From: Eubacteriaceae bacterium
GTDB lineage: Bacteria > Bacillota > Clostridia > Lachnospirales > Lachnospiraceae
Reading direction: 5' to 3'
DNA length: 64,000 nucleotides
Assembly: GCA_902362875.1 (NCBI GenBank)
Contig: CABIYF010000005.1
Span: 62,001-126,000, forward strand
Shown here one piece after another: positions 35,181 to 43,974 of this stretch; position 1 is the first letter of the stretch, and the number at the start of each line of letters is the position of its first letter. Position numbers and translations under genes: made by a program. The notes beneath the pieces were generated by a model. The model worked only from the letters and a program-made list of their open reading frames with translations, did not search any database and was not told the DNA's origin.

Positions 35181-36885
35181 AACCATTCCGGAAGTATCTG
35201 TTGTGATTCCGGTGTATAATGCAGAAAAATATTTAAGACAGACGATGAGCTATCTTTTGTATCAGACATTGGAGGAAATTGAATTTATTTTTGTAGATGA
35301 CGGATCAAGCGATCATTCGGTATCGATCATTGAAGAATATATGCAGATGCATCCAAATAAAATTTCACTTTATCATACGGATCATACAGGACCTGGAGGA
35401 GCAAGAAATAAAGGAATTGAATGTGCGAGAGCAGATTATATCGGATTTGCAGATGCGGATGATTATATGGAATATAATATGTACGAAAAAATGCTGCACG
35501 CAGCAAAAGACGGAAATCATGATCTTGTCTGTACGCCATATTATCTGGTCAGAGATGATAAGAAAAGAATTCATGGAAGAATCAATCAGCCGGTAAAAAA
35601 AGACCAGTTGATCTTTCATGGGGAAGTTGCATTCTGGAATAAGCTGATCCATAAAGATTTACTTCATCAGACAGGGAAAATACCACAGATCTGGTTTGAA
35701 GATACTGCCTATATGCTCCCATTGTTTTCTTATGCACAAAATCCGGGATATTTAGATGAGCCACTGTACTTTTATATCAAAAGAGAAGGTTCCATCACAA
35801 ACAGTATGGATGATAACAAAACATTAGATACGATCATTGCGGAAGATTATGCGGTTGAACACTGTGCGCAAGAATATAAGGAAGCCGTGGCAGCAAGAAT
35901 CTCTGATCGTATTTTGTTTAATATGAGAACAAGATGGATATATTTTGACCAGTTTGTAAAACACCTGAAAAAATACAGGGAAAATCTTCTGGATAATCAG
36001 ATCTTAAAAGCATATCCGGTAAGATATCAAAAAATCCTGCGTTATCTTGATTTTCCAGAAGAACGAATTCCAAGAAATCTGTTTGTTGCAGATTTTGGAC
36101 ATCACGCAGCAGATTTTTATGAGTATAAGAAAAAAGCATTTCAAAATGAATGTAAGCTGATCATTTTAAATGAAGAAAACTGTGATATTTCAGAGACTGA
36201 ACAAGTAAAACAGGCATACATAGAAGGAAACTTTGAATATGTTTCACATTATTTTGCAGTAAAAAATCTTTCTATGCATGGAGGCATTTATCTTGGAGAT
36301 GGAATAAAGATTCAAAAGCCATTGGAATTTCAGAGATGTTTTTCTTCTTTCTTTGGATTCCTTGATAAGGACACGTTTACAGACCGTGTCATGGGATGTG
36401 TGAAAAATGATCCGACAATGAAGCAGTTATGGAATACCTATGAGTACCCACAGTTTTACGAGGACACATATTTACCGTTGAAAGACCGACTGAAAAATAT
36501 TCTGATCGCATATGCGGGAGTTGTGATGGATGATCAGACACATTTATATGAATATCCATGTGCTGTATTTCAATCATCTGTATTTGTTGCAGGGGGCAGA
36601 GATCCGATGCATGTGTGCAGTCATGATTTTACGAAAAACTATAAGGAAGATGGATATACGGTTCTTCCTGATGCAACGGTGGAATCTTTTGTAAGCACAA
36701 AAACGGAGACCCCGGACAGGGTTCGGCAGGAATTGGAACGTGTGACGTTGTTGAAAAATAAATTGTTGAATCAGAGGAAAGAATTGAGGAAGGAGAATAA
36801 AAAGTTGAAGAAGAGGATTGGGGAGTATGAGAATTCTACTTCTTGGAGGATGACGGCGATATTTCGGAAGATTCGGCAATTGTAG
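35164..36885 (+). CDS. Family 2 glycosyltransferase with C-terminal extension
   Basis: The 573-residue protein begins with a classical GT-A domain: VSVVIPVYNAEKYLRQTM, FIFVDDGSSDHS, GPGGARNKGIECARADYIGFADADDYM (the DxD is DAD), to about residue 220. The remaining half is unassigned and ends in a coiled coil (LLKNKLLNQRKELRKENKKL and after). SWRMTAIFRKI at the end is a short phrase often seen at the tails of rhamnan/teichuronic-type glycosyltransferases. TTG at 35164 is the start, after AAGGAG. It is the last gene of the cluster. It probably adds the non-acidic sugar or links the chain. Confidence 0.85.
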   Translation: MKEDHKTIPEVSVVIPVYNAEKYLRQTMSYLLYQTLEEIEFIFVDDGSSDHSVSIIEEYMQMHPNKISLYHTDHTGPGGARNKGIECARADYIGFADADDYMEYNMYEKMLHAAKDGNHDLVCTPYYLVRDDKKRIHGRINQPVKKDQLIFHGEVAFWNKLIHKDLLHQTGKIPQIWFEDTAYMLPLFSYAQNPGYLDEPLYFYIKREGSITNSMDDNKTLDTIIAEDYAVEHCAQEYKEAVAARISDRILFNMRTRWIYFDQFVKHLKKYRENLLDNQILKAYPVRYQKILRYLDFPEERIPRNLFVADFGHHAADFYEYKKKAFQNECKLIILNEENCDISETEQVKQAYIEGNFEYVSHYFAVKNLSMHGGIYLGDGIKIQKPLEFQRCFSSFFGFLDKDTFTDRVMGCVKNDPTMKQLWNTYEYPQFYEDTYLPLKDRLKNILIAYAGVVMDDQTHLYEYPCAVFQSSVFVAGGRDPMHVCSHDFTKNYKEDGYTVLPDATVESFVSTKTETPDRVRQELERVTLLKNKLLNQRKELRKENKKLKKRIGEYENSTSWRMTAIFRKIRQL

Positions 36886-36909
36886 TTTGATAAACTGAAG
36901 GTATTGGCA

Positions 36910-37061
36910 GAATATTATAAAAATGGTTATCTGTCTGCGACGCGCTCTCGCTCGACTCACACGTAGCTGTACTAAGTTCCTGAATGATCTTACGATCATC
37001 CACTCACTAAGTGCAGACGTGTTCCTACGGTCGCCGACAGATAACCATTTTTATAATATTC
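36910..37061. repeat. Long palindrome with 26-bp perfect arms
   Basis: Arms at 36910-36935 and 37036-37061 are exact inverted copies. Inside, GCGAC (36937-36941) pairs with GTCGC (37030-37034), and further partial pairing leads to a central TGATC-TTAC-GATCA. The fold covers about 150 bases between the last glycan gene and the tRNA promoter. The interior is GC-richer than the arms. It may terminate the glycan transcript but is much longer than a usual terminator. It resembles the palindromes at 26323 and 54581 in architecture only. Confidence 0.8.
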
Positions 37062-37161
37062 AATAATTTCAGTAATCGAAACCACCAGTGGGTGTGTATG
37101 TTAAACGATATTGGCTAAAAATTTTTGTACTCAAAGACAGAAGGATTATGAGCCTTCCAAA

Positions 37162-37190
37162 CTTGCATTTTGAGAAAGGTAGGACTATAA
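37162..37190 (+). promoter_or_regulatory. tRNA-Pro promoter
   Basis: TTGCAT (37162-37167), exactly 17 bases, then TATAAT (37185-37190) lie ten bases before the tRNA 5' end, as usual for single tRNA genes. Confidence 0.85.
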
Positions 37191-37200
37191 TTTGGATGTA

Positions 37201-37274
37201 CGGGGCGTGGCTCAGCTTGGTAGAGCGCGTGGTTCGGGACTACGAGGTCGCAAGTTCAAATCTTGTCGCCCCGA
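37201..37274 (+). tRNA. tRNA-Pro (anticodon CGG)
   Basis: The 74-base gene folds as a full cloverleaf. The acceptor stem CGGGGCG pairs with CGCCCCG and the discriminator base is A. The D arm is GCTC-GAGC. The anticodon stem is CGTGG-CTACG (with one G-T pair) around the loop TTCGGGA, and the T arm is GCAAG-CTTGT around TTCAAAT. The anticodon CGG reads CCG proline codons. The 3' CCA is not encoded and must be added by the nucleotidyltransferase. It is a single gene with its own promoter. Confidence 0.95.
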
Positions 37275-37288
37275 TGAATGAATTATAA

Positions 37289-37378
37289 GAAGGCATCGAC
37301 AGACAAGTATCGGTGGCAGATGAGTTTATTCAATTAATAGAAACTTATTGCAATAAAAAGATCGAAAAAGAACAATAA
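37289..37378 (+). other. Possible coding remnant between tRNA and queH
   Basis: A frame of 29 codons without a start (EGIDRQVSVADEF and on, ending NKKIEKEQ) closes at TAA 37376-37378. Composition looks protein-like but no family is recognised. It could be the tail of a deleted gene whose 5' part was lost at the tRNA, a common recombination site, or simply chance. Confidence 0.2.
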
Positions 37379-37397
37379 AACCAGAAAGAGACAACCA

Positions 37398-38039
37398 ATG
37401 AACAAGATAAACTACCAAAAACAACTAGATAAAGTAATCGAAAACCTGGGAGAAACAAAACCAACCTTATTACTCCACAGTTGCTGCGCCCCATGCAGCA
37501 GCTACGTCCTGGAGTATCTCTCCCAATATTTCGATATCACCATCGACTACTACAACCCCAACATCGACTCCAAAGAAGAGTACGAAAAAAGAGTTCATGA
37601 GCAGCAGCGATTGGTCAATGAAATGAATCTTCCTATTAAAGTGATCGATGCCGGATATGATCCACAGACGTTCTTTGATATGGCAAAGGGGTATGAGCAG
37701 GAACCAGAAGGCGGCAAGAGATGTTACCGCTGCTACAAGCTAAGACTGGATCAGGCAGCCAAGCTTGCCAAAGAAGGCGGATATGACTATTTCACAACAA
37801 CTCTCACGATCAGTCCGTTAAAAAACGCAGCATGGTTAAATGAATTAGGACAGAAAGCAGGAGAACTAGAGGGCGTAGAATTCCTTCCATCGGATTTCAA
37901 AAAGAAAGGCGGTTACCAGAGATCCATTCAGTTATCGAAAGAATACAACTTATACCGCCAGAATTTCTGTGGATGCATTTTCTCCAAGAGAGAAAGTGAA
38001 GAACGCATGCACAAAGAAAAAAATATAGAAAAAATGTAG
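37398..38039 (+). CDS. queH: Epoxyqueuosine reductase QueH
   Basis: The 213-residue enzyme reduces epoxyqueuosine to queuosine in tRNA wobble positions, replacing the cobalamin-dependent QueG. It shows the family cysteines in LHSCCAPCSSYVLEYL (near residue 28), GKRCYRCYKLRLDQAA and the C-terminal NFCGCIFS, which bind a 4Fe-4S cluster plus a second iron. TTTTLTISPLKNA is also conserved. It stands alone between tRNA-Pro and the carAB leader. AGAAAGAG precedes the ATG. Confidence 0.92.
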   Translation: MNKINYQKQLDKVIENLGETKPTLLLHSCCAPCSSYVLEYLSQYFDITIDYYNPNIDSKEEYEKRVHEQQRLVNEMNLPIKVIDAGYDPQTFFDMAKGYEQEPEGGKRCYRCYKLRLDQAAKLAKEGGYDYFTTTLTISPLKNAAWLNELGQKAGELEGVEFLPSDFKKKGGYQRSIQLSKEYNLYRQNFCGCIFSKRESEERMHKEKNIEKM

Positions 38040-38056
38040 AAAATACAAAAAAGTAC

Positions 38057-38310
38057 TTGCAACGACAAAAAATTTGTGATAAACTTTTTACAATTTGTAG
38101 AGAAATATTTCTGAAATAAAAAATGACCCAGGTATTGGAAGGACAAAATGGCTGAATTTCCAATACTTAGCTTCGTAATTTTTATTTTAGGATATTTCTT
38201 TTTTTTATACAAACAATAAGGGTTATGAGCAAACCCTTATTCTATAGGTAGAAAGTTAGTCTTTTCTACCATATACCCTATGAATGAGACTTTTTAGGAG
38301 GAAAAATTAC
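38057..38310 (+). promoter_or_regulatory. carAB promoter and long structured leader
   Basis: TTGCAA (38057-38062), 17 bases and TAAACT (38080-38085) form the promoter, leaving about 220 bases of leader before carA. The leader can fold three hairpins: 38132-38140 with 38158-38166 (9 bp); P1 38215-38224 with 38232-38241 (10 bp, 7-base loop); P2 38247-38255 with 38262-38270 (9 bp, hexaloop TTAGTC). A longer stem, 38239-38248 with 38277-38285, competes with P2 and is followed by GAGAC and five T. This suggests attenuation. No clear PyrR box was recognised. Confidence 0.5.
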
Positions 38311-39390
38311 ATGAACGCATTTTTGATATTGGAAGACGGACACGTATTTGAGGGAAAAAGTTTTGGAGCCCAAAAAGAAGTGATCTGTGAAGTCGTATTT
38401 AATACTTCCATGACAGGTTATTTAGAAGTATTAACAGACCCTTCCTATCAGGGACAGGGAGTCGTAATGACTTACCCACTGATCGGAAATTATGGAGTAT
38501 GTCTAGAGGACATTGAATCTGAAAAACCTTGGCACTCAGCCTTTATCGTAAGAGAAATCTCAAGAACTTCAAGCAACTTCAGAAGAGAAGAAGACTTAGA
38601 AGATTATCTGAAAGAACATGATATCCCAGGTGTTTGTGGTGTTGACACAAGAGCAATCACAAAGATCTTAAGAGAGCACGGATGCATGGGTGGAATGATC
38701 ACTACAAATCCTGATTTTAATTTAGATGAAATCCTTCCAAAATTAAAAGAATATACAGTAACAGATGCAGTAAAAACTGTTTCCAGAACAGAAAAAGAAC
38801 ATTTTGCTGGAGATGGATTTAAAGTTGCATTATTAGATCTTGGAACAAAGAATAACATCATCCGTTCTTTAGAAAAACGTGGATGTGATGTAACAGTTTA
38901 TCCAGCAGATACAACAGCAGAAGAAATCTTAGGAGACAATCCAGATGGAATCATGTTATCAAACGGACCTGGAGATCCAAAAGAGTGTGTAGGAATCATC
39001 AAAGAGATCAAGAAGTTATATGACAGCGAGGTACCTATCTTTGCAATCTGTTTAGGACATCAGTTGATGGCACTTGCAACAGGTGCAGACACAGAAAAAA
39101 TGCGTTGGGGACATCGTGGAGGAAACCATCCGGTCAAAGACTTAAAGAGCGGACGAGTTTACATTTCTTCCCAGAACCACGGATATGTGATCAAGGAAGA
39201 AACAATTGATCCAGATGTTGCAGAAGTTTCCTTTATTAATGTAAATGATAAAACAATCGAAGGATTAGACTATAAAAATAAAAATATTCGAACAGTTCAG
39301 TTCCATCCAGAAGCATGTCCTGGACCACAGGATACAGCTTACTTATTTGATGAATTTATGGATAGAATGAAAGGAGCAAAAAATGCCTAA
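38311..39390 (+). CDS. carA: Carbamoyl-phosphate synthase small subunit
   Basis: The 359-residue glutaminase subunit feeds ammonia to CarB for carbamoyl phosphate, the precursor of arginine and pyrimidines. The N-terminal domain has FNTSMTGYLEVLTDPSYQGQ. The class I amidotransferase triad is seen as AICLGHQLMALATGA (nucleophile Cys) and VQFHPEACPGPQDT (His and Glu). ATG 38311 follows AGGAGG; a longer frame from 38284 begins inside the leader and was rejected. It overlaps carB by eight bases. Confidence 0.96.
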   Translation: MNAFLILEDGHVFEGKSFGAQKEVICEVVFNTSMTGYLEVLTDPSYQGQGVVMTYPLIGNYGVCLEDIESEKPWHSAFIVREISRTSSNFRREEDLEDYLKEHDIPGVCGVDTRAITKILREHGCMGGMITTNPDFNLDEILPKLKEYTVTDAVKTVSRTEKEHFAGDGFKVALLDLGTKNNIIRSLEKRGCDVTVYPADTTAEEILGDNPDGIMLSNGPGDPKECVGIIKEIKKLYDSEVPIFAICLGHQLMALATGADTEKMRWGHRGGNHPVKDLKSGRVYISSQNHGYVIKEETIDPDVAEVSFINVNDKTIEGLDYKNKNIRTVQFHPEACPGPQDTAYLFDEFMDRMKGAKNA

Positions 39391-42300
39391 GAGAGAAGAT
39401 ATAAAGAAAGTACTTGTAATCGGGTCAGGACCAATCGTCATTGGACAGGCAGCAGAATTTGACTATGCAGGAACACAGGCTTGTAGAGCACTTCAGGAAG
39501 AAGGAGTGGAAGTAGTCTTAGTAAACTCAAATCCTGCAACGATCATGACAGATAAAGATATCGCCGATAAAGTATATATCGAGCCATTAACAGCTTCTGT
39601 CATCGAAAAGATCATTGAAAAAGAAAAACCAGACAGTATCCTTCCAACACTTGGTGGACAGGCAGCCTTAAACCTTGCAATGGAATTAGTAGAAAGTGGA
39701 TACCTTGAGAAGTCCGGAGTGAAATTGATCGGTACATCTCCATCTACGATCAAAAAAGCAGAAGACCGTCTGGAATTCCAACAGACAATGGAGAAGATCG
39801 GAGAACCGATCGCCGCAGGACAGGTTGTTAAAACAGTAGAAGATGGTGTAGAATTCGCCAAAGTGATCGGATATCCAGCCGTACTTCGTCCAGCATATAC
39901 ACTTGGAGGAAGCGGTGGAGGAATCGCCCATAACCAGGAAGAATTAGAGACGATCCTTGAGAATGGTCTTCGTCTAAGCCGTGTAGGTGAAGTATTAGTA
40001 GAACGTTACATCGGTGGATGGAAAGAAGTCGAATACGAAGTAATGCGTGACGAAAATGGAACATGTATTACAATCTGTAACATGGAAAACATCGACCCAG
40101 TTGGTGTTCATACAGGTGACAGTATCGTAGTAGCTCCATCTCAGACATTAGGAGATAAAGAATACCAGATGCTTCGTACATCTGCATTAAACATCATCAC
40201 AGAATTAGATGTTCATGGTGGATGTAACGTACAGTACGCATTAAATCCAGACAGCTTTGAATACTGCGTTATCGAAGTAAACCCTCGAGTAAGCCGTTCT
40301 TCAGCCTTAGCTTCCAAAGCAACAGGATACCCAATCGCGAAAGTAACAGCGAAGATCGCGATCGGATATACATTAGATGAGATCGAAAATGCGGTAACTA
40401 AGAAAACATATGCAAGTTTTGAGCCAATGCTTGACTACTGTGTCGTTAAAATGCCAAGACTTCCATTTGATAAATTCATTCATGCAAAACGTACTCTGAC
40501 AACTCAGATGAAAGCAACTGGAGAAGTTATGAGTATCGGAACAAACTTCGAAGGAGCGTTAATGAAAGCCATCCGTTCCTTAGAGCAGCATGTGGACAGC
40601 TTGATCTTCGGTGATTACGATAAATTAACAGATGACGAGTTATTAAAAGAACTTGAGAAGATCGATGATCTTCGTATCTATGTGATCGCAGAAGCAATCC
40701 GTCGTGGATTTGATTATGACACAATCTTTAACATCACAAAGATCGACCGCTGGTTCTTAGATAAGATCGCAGTCTTAGTTGAGATGGAAAAGAAATTAGC
40801 TGAAGCTGATACATTAGATAAAGAATTATTACAGGAAGCAAAACGTCTTGAATTTCCAGATAAAGTGATCGGAAGCTTAACAGGAAAGACAGAACGTGAG
40901 ATCAAAGAATTAAGAAATGAATATAACATTCATGCATCTTATAAGATGGTAGATACATGTGCAGCTGAGTTTGATGCAGCAACACCTTACTACTATTCTT
41001 GCTATGATGGAGAAAATGAAGTAGAAGAAACATCAGGAAAGAAAAAAGTCATGGTACTTGGTTCAGGACCAATCCGTATCGGACAGGGTATCGAGTTTGA
41101 CTTCTGTTCTGTACACAGCGTATGGGCATTAAGTAAAGAAGGATACGAGACGATCATCGTAAATAACAACCCTGAAACAGTTTCTACAGACTTTGACGTT
41201 GCAGATAAACTTTACTTCGAGCCATTAACAGCGGAAGATGTAGAAAGTATCGTAGATCTTGAGAAACCAGACGGTGCCGTTGTACAGTTCGGTGGACAGA
41301 CAGCGATCAAATTAACAGAAGCACTGATGAAGATGGGAGTGCCAATCCTTGGAACAAGCGCTGAAAATGTAGATGCAGCCGAAGACAGAGAATTATTTGA
41401 TGAGATCTTAGAAGAATGCTGTATCCCAAGACCAAAAGGAACAACAGTCTTTACATGTGAAGAAGCATTAGAAGTTGCTCATAAACTTGGATATCCAGTG
41501 CTTGTAAGACCTTCTTATGTACTTGGTGGACAGGGAATGCAGATCGCAGTATCTGATGAAGACATCAAAGCATTTATGGAAGTTATCAACCGTTACGAGC
41601 AGGAACATCCAATCCTTATTGATAAATATCTGGTTGGTAAAGAAGTCGAAGTCGATGCTGTTTGTGATGGAACAGATATCTTAATCCCAGGAATCATGGA
41701 GCATGTGGAACGTGCCGGAATCCATTCAGGAGACAGTATTTCCGTATATCCATCAATCAACTTAACAGACAGAATCAAACGAATCATCGCAGAATATACA
41801 AGAAAACTTGCAAAATCATTACATGTTATCGGACTGATCAATATTCAGTTTATCGTAGCAGATGATGAAGTATATGTTATTGAAGTAAACCCAAGATCCA
41901 GTCGTACCGTACCTTACATCAGTAAAGTAACAGGTATTCCAATCGTAGCATTAGCAGCGAAAGTGATCACTGGATCTAAGATCAGAGACCTTGGATATGA
42001 ACCAGGACTTCAGAAAGAATCTGAATATTATGCAGTGAAGAAACCAGTCTTCTCATTTGAGAAATTAAGAGGAGCAGAAATCAGCCTTGGACCTGAAATG
42101 AAATCCACAGGTGAATGCTTAGGTATTTCTAAGAACTTCCACGAAGCATTATACAAAGCATTCTTAGGAGCTGGAGTTAACCTTCCAAAATACAAGAAGA
42201 TGATCTTAACAGTCAAAGATTCCGATAAGATCGATGCAATCGATATTGGACGCAGATTTGAAGCATTAGGATATGAAATCTTTTCAACAAGAAGTACATG

Positions 42301-42583
42301 CAGAGTCTTAAATGAAGCTGGAGTACATGCAAAACCAATTAATAAATTAGAAGAAGAATCTCCAAACTTGCTAGATCTGATCTTAGATGATAAAATTGAC
42401 TTAGTCATTGATACACCATCACAGGGTGTAGGTCGAAGCAAAGATGGATTCCTGATCCGCCGTTACGCGATCGAAACAGGAGTAACATGCCTTACAAGTC
42501 TTGATACGGCAGATGCTCTACTGACTAGTTTGGAAACAGGAAACAGAGATCAGCTCAGCGTAGTTGATATCGCACAGATTTAA
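39383..42583 (+). CDS. carB: Carbamoyl-phosphate synthase large subunit
   Basis: The 1066-residue subunit holds two homologous ATP-grasp halves: the carboxy-phosphate domain (about 1-400) with VLVIGSGPIVIGQAAEFDYAG, and the carbamoyl-phosphate domain (about 550-935) with VMVLGSGPIRIGQGIEFDFC. A C-terminal MGS-like allosteric domain ends with TPSQGVGRSKDGFLIRR. Length is normal for the family. It overlaps carA, and glnA follows after 24 bases without a terminator, so glutamine supply and use may be cotranscribed. Confidence 0.97.
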   Translation: MPKREDIKKVLVIGSGPIVIGQAAEFDYAGTQACRALQEEGVEVVLVNSNPATIMTDKDIADKVYIEPLTASVIEKIIEKEKPDSILPTLGGQAALNLAMELVESGYLEKSGVKLIGTSPSTIKKAEDRLEFQQTMEKIGEPIAAGQVVKTVEDGVEFAKVIGYPAVLRPAYTLGGSGGGIAHNQEELETILENGLRLSRVGEVLVERYIGGWKEVEYEVMRDENGTCITICNMENIDPVGVHTGDSIVVAPSQTLGDKEYQMLRTSALNIITELDVHGGCNVQYALNPDSFEYCVIEVNPRVSRSSALASKATGYPIAKVTAKIAIGYTLDEIENAVTKKTYASFEPMLDYCVVKMPRLPFDKFIHAKRTLTTQMKATGEVMSIGTNFEGALMKAIRSLEQHVDSLIFGDYDKLTDDELLKELEKIDDLRIYVIAEAIRRGFDYDTIFNITKIDRWFLDKIAVLVEMEKKLAEADTLDKELLQEAKRLEFPDKVIGSLTGKTEREIKELRNEYNIHASYKMVDTCAAEFDAATPYYYSCYDGENEVEETSGKKKVMVLGSGPIRIGQGIEFDFCSVHSVWALSKEGYETIIVNNNPETVSTDFDVADKLYFEPLTAEDVESIVDLEKPDGAVVQFGGQTAIKLTEALMKMGVPILGTSAENVDAAEDRELFDEILEECCIPRPKGTTVFTCEEALEVAHKLGYPVLVRPSYVLGGQGMQIAVSDEDIKAFMEVINRYEQEHPILIDKYLVGKEVEVDAVCDGTDILIPGIMEHVERAGIHSGDSISVYPSINLTDRIKRIIAEYTRKLAKSLHVIGLINIQFIVADDEVYVIEVNPRSSRTVPYISKVTGIPIVALAAKVITGSKIRDLGYEPGLQKESEYYAVKKPVFSFEKLRGAEISLGPEMKSTGECLGISKNFHEALYKAFLGAGVNLPKYKKMILTVKDSDKIDAIDIGRRFEALGYEIFSTRSTCRVLNEAGVHAKPINKLEEESPNLLDLILDDKIDLVIDTPSQGVGRSKDGFLIRRYAIETGVTCLTSLDTADALLTSLETGNRDQLSVVDIAQI

Positions 42584-42607
42584 TAAGAAGTAAGAAGGAG
42601 TGATGTT

Positions 42608-43939
42608 ATGGGTCGATACACAAAACAGGATGTGATAGACCTCGTCAGAGAAAACGATGTAGAATTTATCAGACTACAGTTTTCTGACTTGTTCGGAACA
42701 ATGAAGAACGTCGCGATCACCGCAAGACAGCTTGAGAAAGCATTAGATAACAAATGTACATTTGATGGATCCAGTGTCGATGGATTTGTCCGTATTGAAG
42801 AATCTGATATGTATTTATATCCAGATCTCGACAGCTTTGCAATCTTCCCGTGGAATGCGGGAGGAAACCGCGTGGCAAGACTGATCTGTGATGTATACGG
42901 ACAGGACGGACTTCCATTTGAGGGAGATCCAAGAAATGTATTAAAACGAGTGATGGTTGAGTGCCAGAAGATGGGTTATAAATTTAACGTCGGTCCGGAA
43001 TGTGAGTTTTTCTTATTCCACACAGACGAAGAAGGCCGCCCAACGACGGTTTCTCATGAGAAAGCCGGATATTTTGATGTAGCTCCATTAGACCTTGGAG
43101 AAAGCGCCAGAAGAGATATGATCTTAAATCTTGAAGATATGGGATTTGAGATCGAGGCATCTCATCATGAAGTCGCACCTGCACAGCATGAGATCGACTT
43201 TAAGTATGACAATGCCTTAAGAACGGCCGATAACATCCTCACATTTAAATTTATTGTAAAATATATTGCCAAAAGACATGGATTATATGCAAGTTTTATG
43301 CCAAAACCGATCACAGGAGTGGATGGTTCAGGAATGCATCTTAATATGTCTTTATGGAAGAATGGAAAGAACATTTTCGCTGATTCTAAGAACGAACTTG
43401 GAATCAGTGATGAAGCTTTCTATTTTATGGCTGGAGTCATGGAACATGCCAATGAGATGTGTCTGATCACAAATCCACTGGTAAACTCTTATAAGAGAAT
43501 CGTACCAGGATATGAGGCACCTGTGGATGTTTCATGGTCACCATCAAACAGAAGCCCGCTCATTCGAGTACCGGCAGCCCGTGGAAGCGGAACAAGACTG
43601 GAATTTCGCAGTCCTGATTCTGCAGCCAATCCTTATCTTGCTCTGGCAGTCAGCCTTGCAGCAGGACTGGATGGGATCAAGCGCAAATTAACACCTGGAA
43701 AAGGTTCCATGAAGAATCAGTATGAGATGGCTGAGGGAGAAAAACAAAAAGCAGGAATCAATACTCTGCCAAGAGATATGAAAGAAGCTTTAGAGATTTT
43801 CAAACAAAGCACTTATATGAAAGAACTTTTAGGAGATCATATTTTTAACAAATATGTCGAAGCTAAAAGTGCAGAATGGGAGTCTTACCAGCAGTTCGTA
43901 TCACAATGGGAAGTCGATCGTTATTTATATAAGATCTAA
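42608..43939 (+). CDS. glnA: Glutamine synthetase type I (GSI-alpha)
   Basis: The 443-residue enzyme makes glutamine from glutamate and ammonia as a dodecamer. Motifs seen are FDGSSVDGFVRIEESDMYL, PECEFFLF (metal Glu), HHEVAPAQHEIDF and RVPAARGSGTRLEFRSPD. Length matches the GSI-alpha form of Bacillus and Clostridium, without the adenylylation loop of E. coli. GAAGGAGTGATG precedes the ATG. Its stop overlaps an alternative ATG of the ANTAR gene. Glutamine made here is the CarA substrate. Confidence 0.96.
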   Translation: MGRYTKQDVIDLVRENDVEFIRLQFSDLFGTMKNVAITARQLEKALDNKCTFDGSSVDGFVRIEESDMYLYPDLDSFAIFPWNAGGNRVARLICDVYGQDGLPFEGDPRNVLKRVMVECQKMGYKFNVGPECEFFLFHTDEEGRPTTVSHEKAGYFDVAPLDLGESARRDMILNLEDMGFEIEASHHEVAPAQHEIDFKYDNALRTADNILTFKFIVKYIAKRHGLYASFMPKPITGVDGSGMHLNMSLWKNGKNIFADSKNELGISDEAFYFMAGVMEHANEMCLITNPLVNSYKRIVPGYEAPVDVSWSPSNRSPLIRVPAARGSGTRLEFRSPDSAANPYLALAVSLAAGLDGIKRKLTPGKGSMKNQYEMAEGEKQKAGINTLPRDMKEALEIFKQSTYMKELLGDHIFNKYVEAKSAEWESYQQFVSQWEVDRYLYKI

Positions 43940-43974
43940 TGATTGATATATACTTGATACGGGAGGTGAGAAGC

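Noticed and set aside
36574..36999. 141-codon minus-strand frame opposite the GT2 end
   Set aside because: Covers the coiled-coil codons of the glycosyltransferase in antisense and runs into the palindrome; Arg/Gln/Leu-rich shadow.
37088..37288. 66-codon plus-strand frame through the tRNA
   Set aside because: Contains the whole tRNA-Pro sequence, which has a perfect cloverleaf and promoter.
38040..38310. PyrR-binding loop in the carA leader
   Set aside because: No segment resembling the conserved purine-rich PyrR anti-antiterminator loop was recognised by eye.
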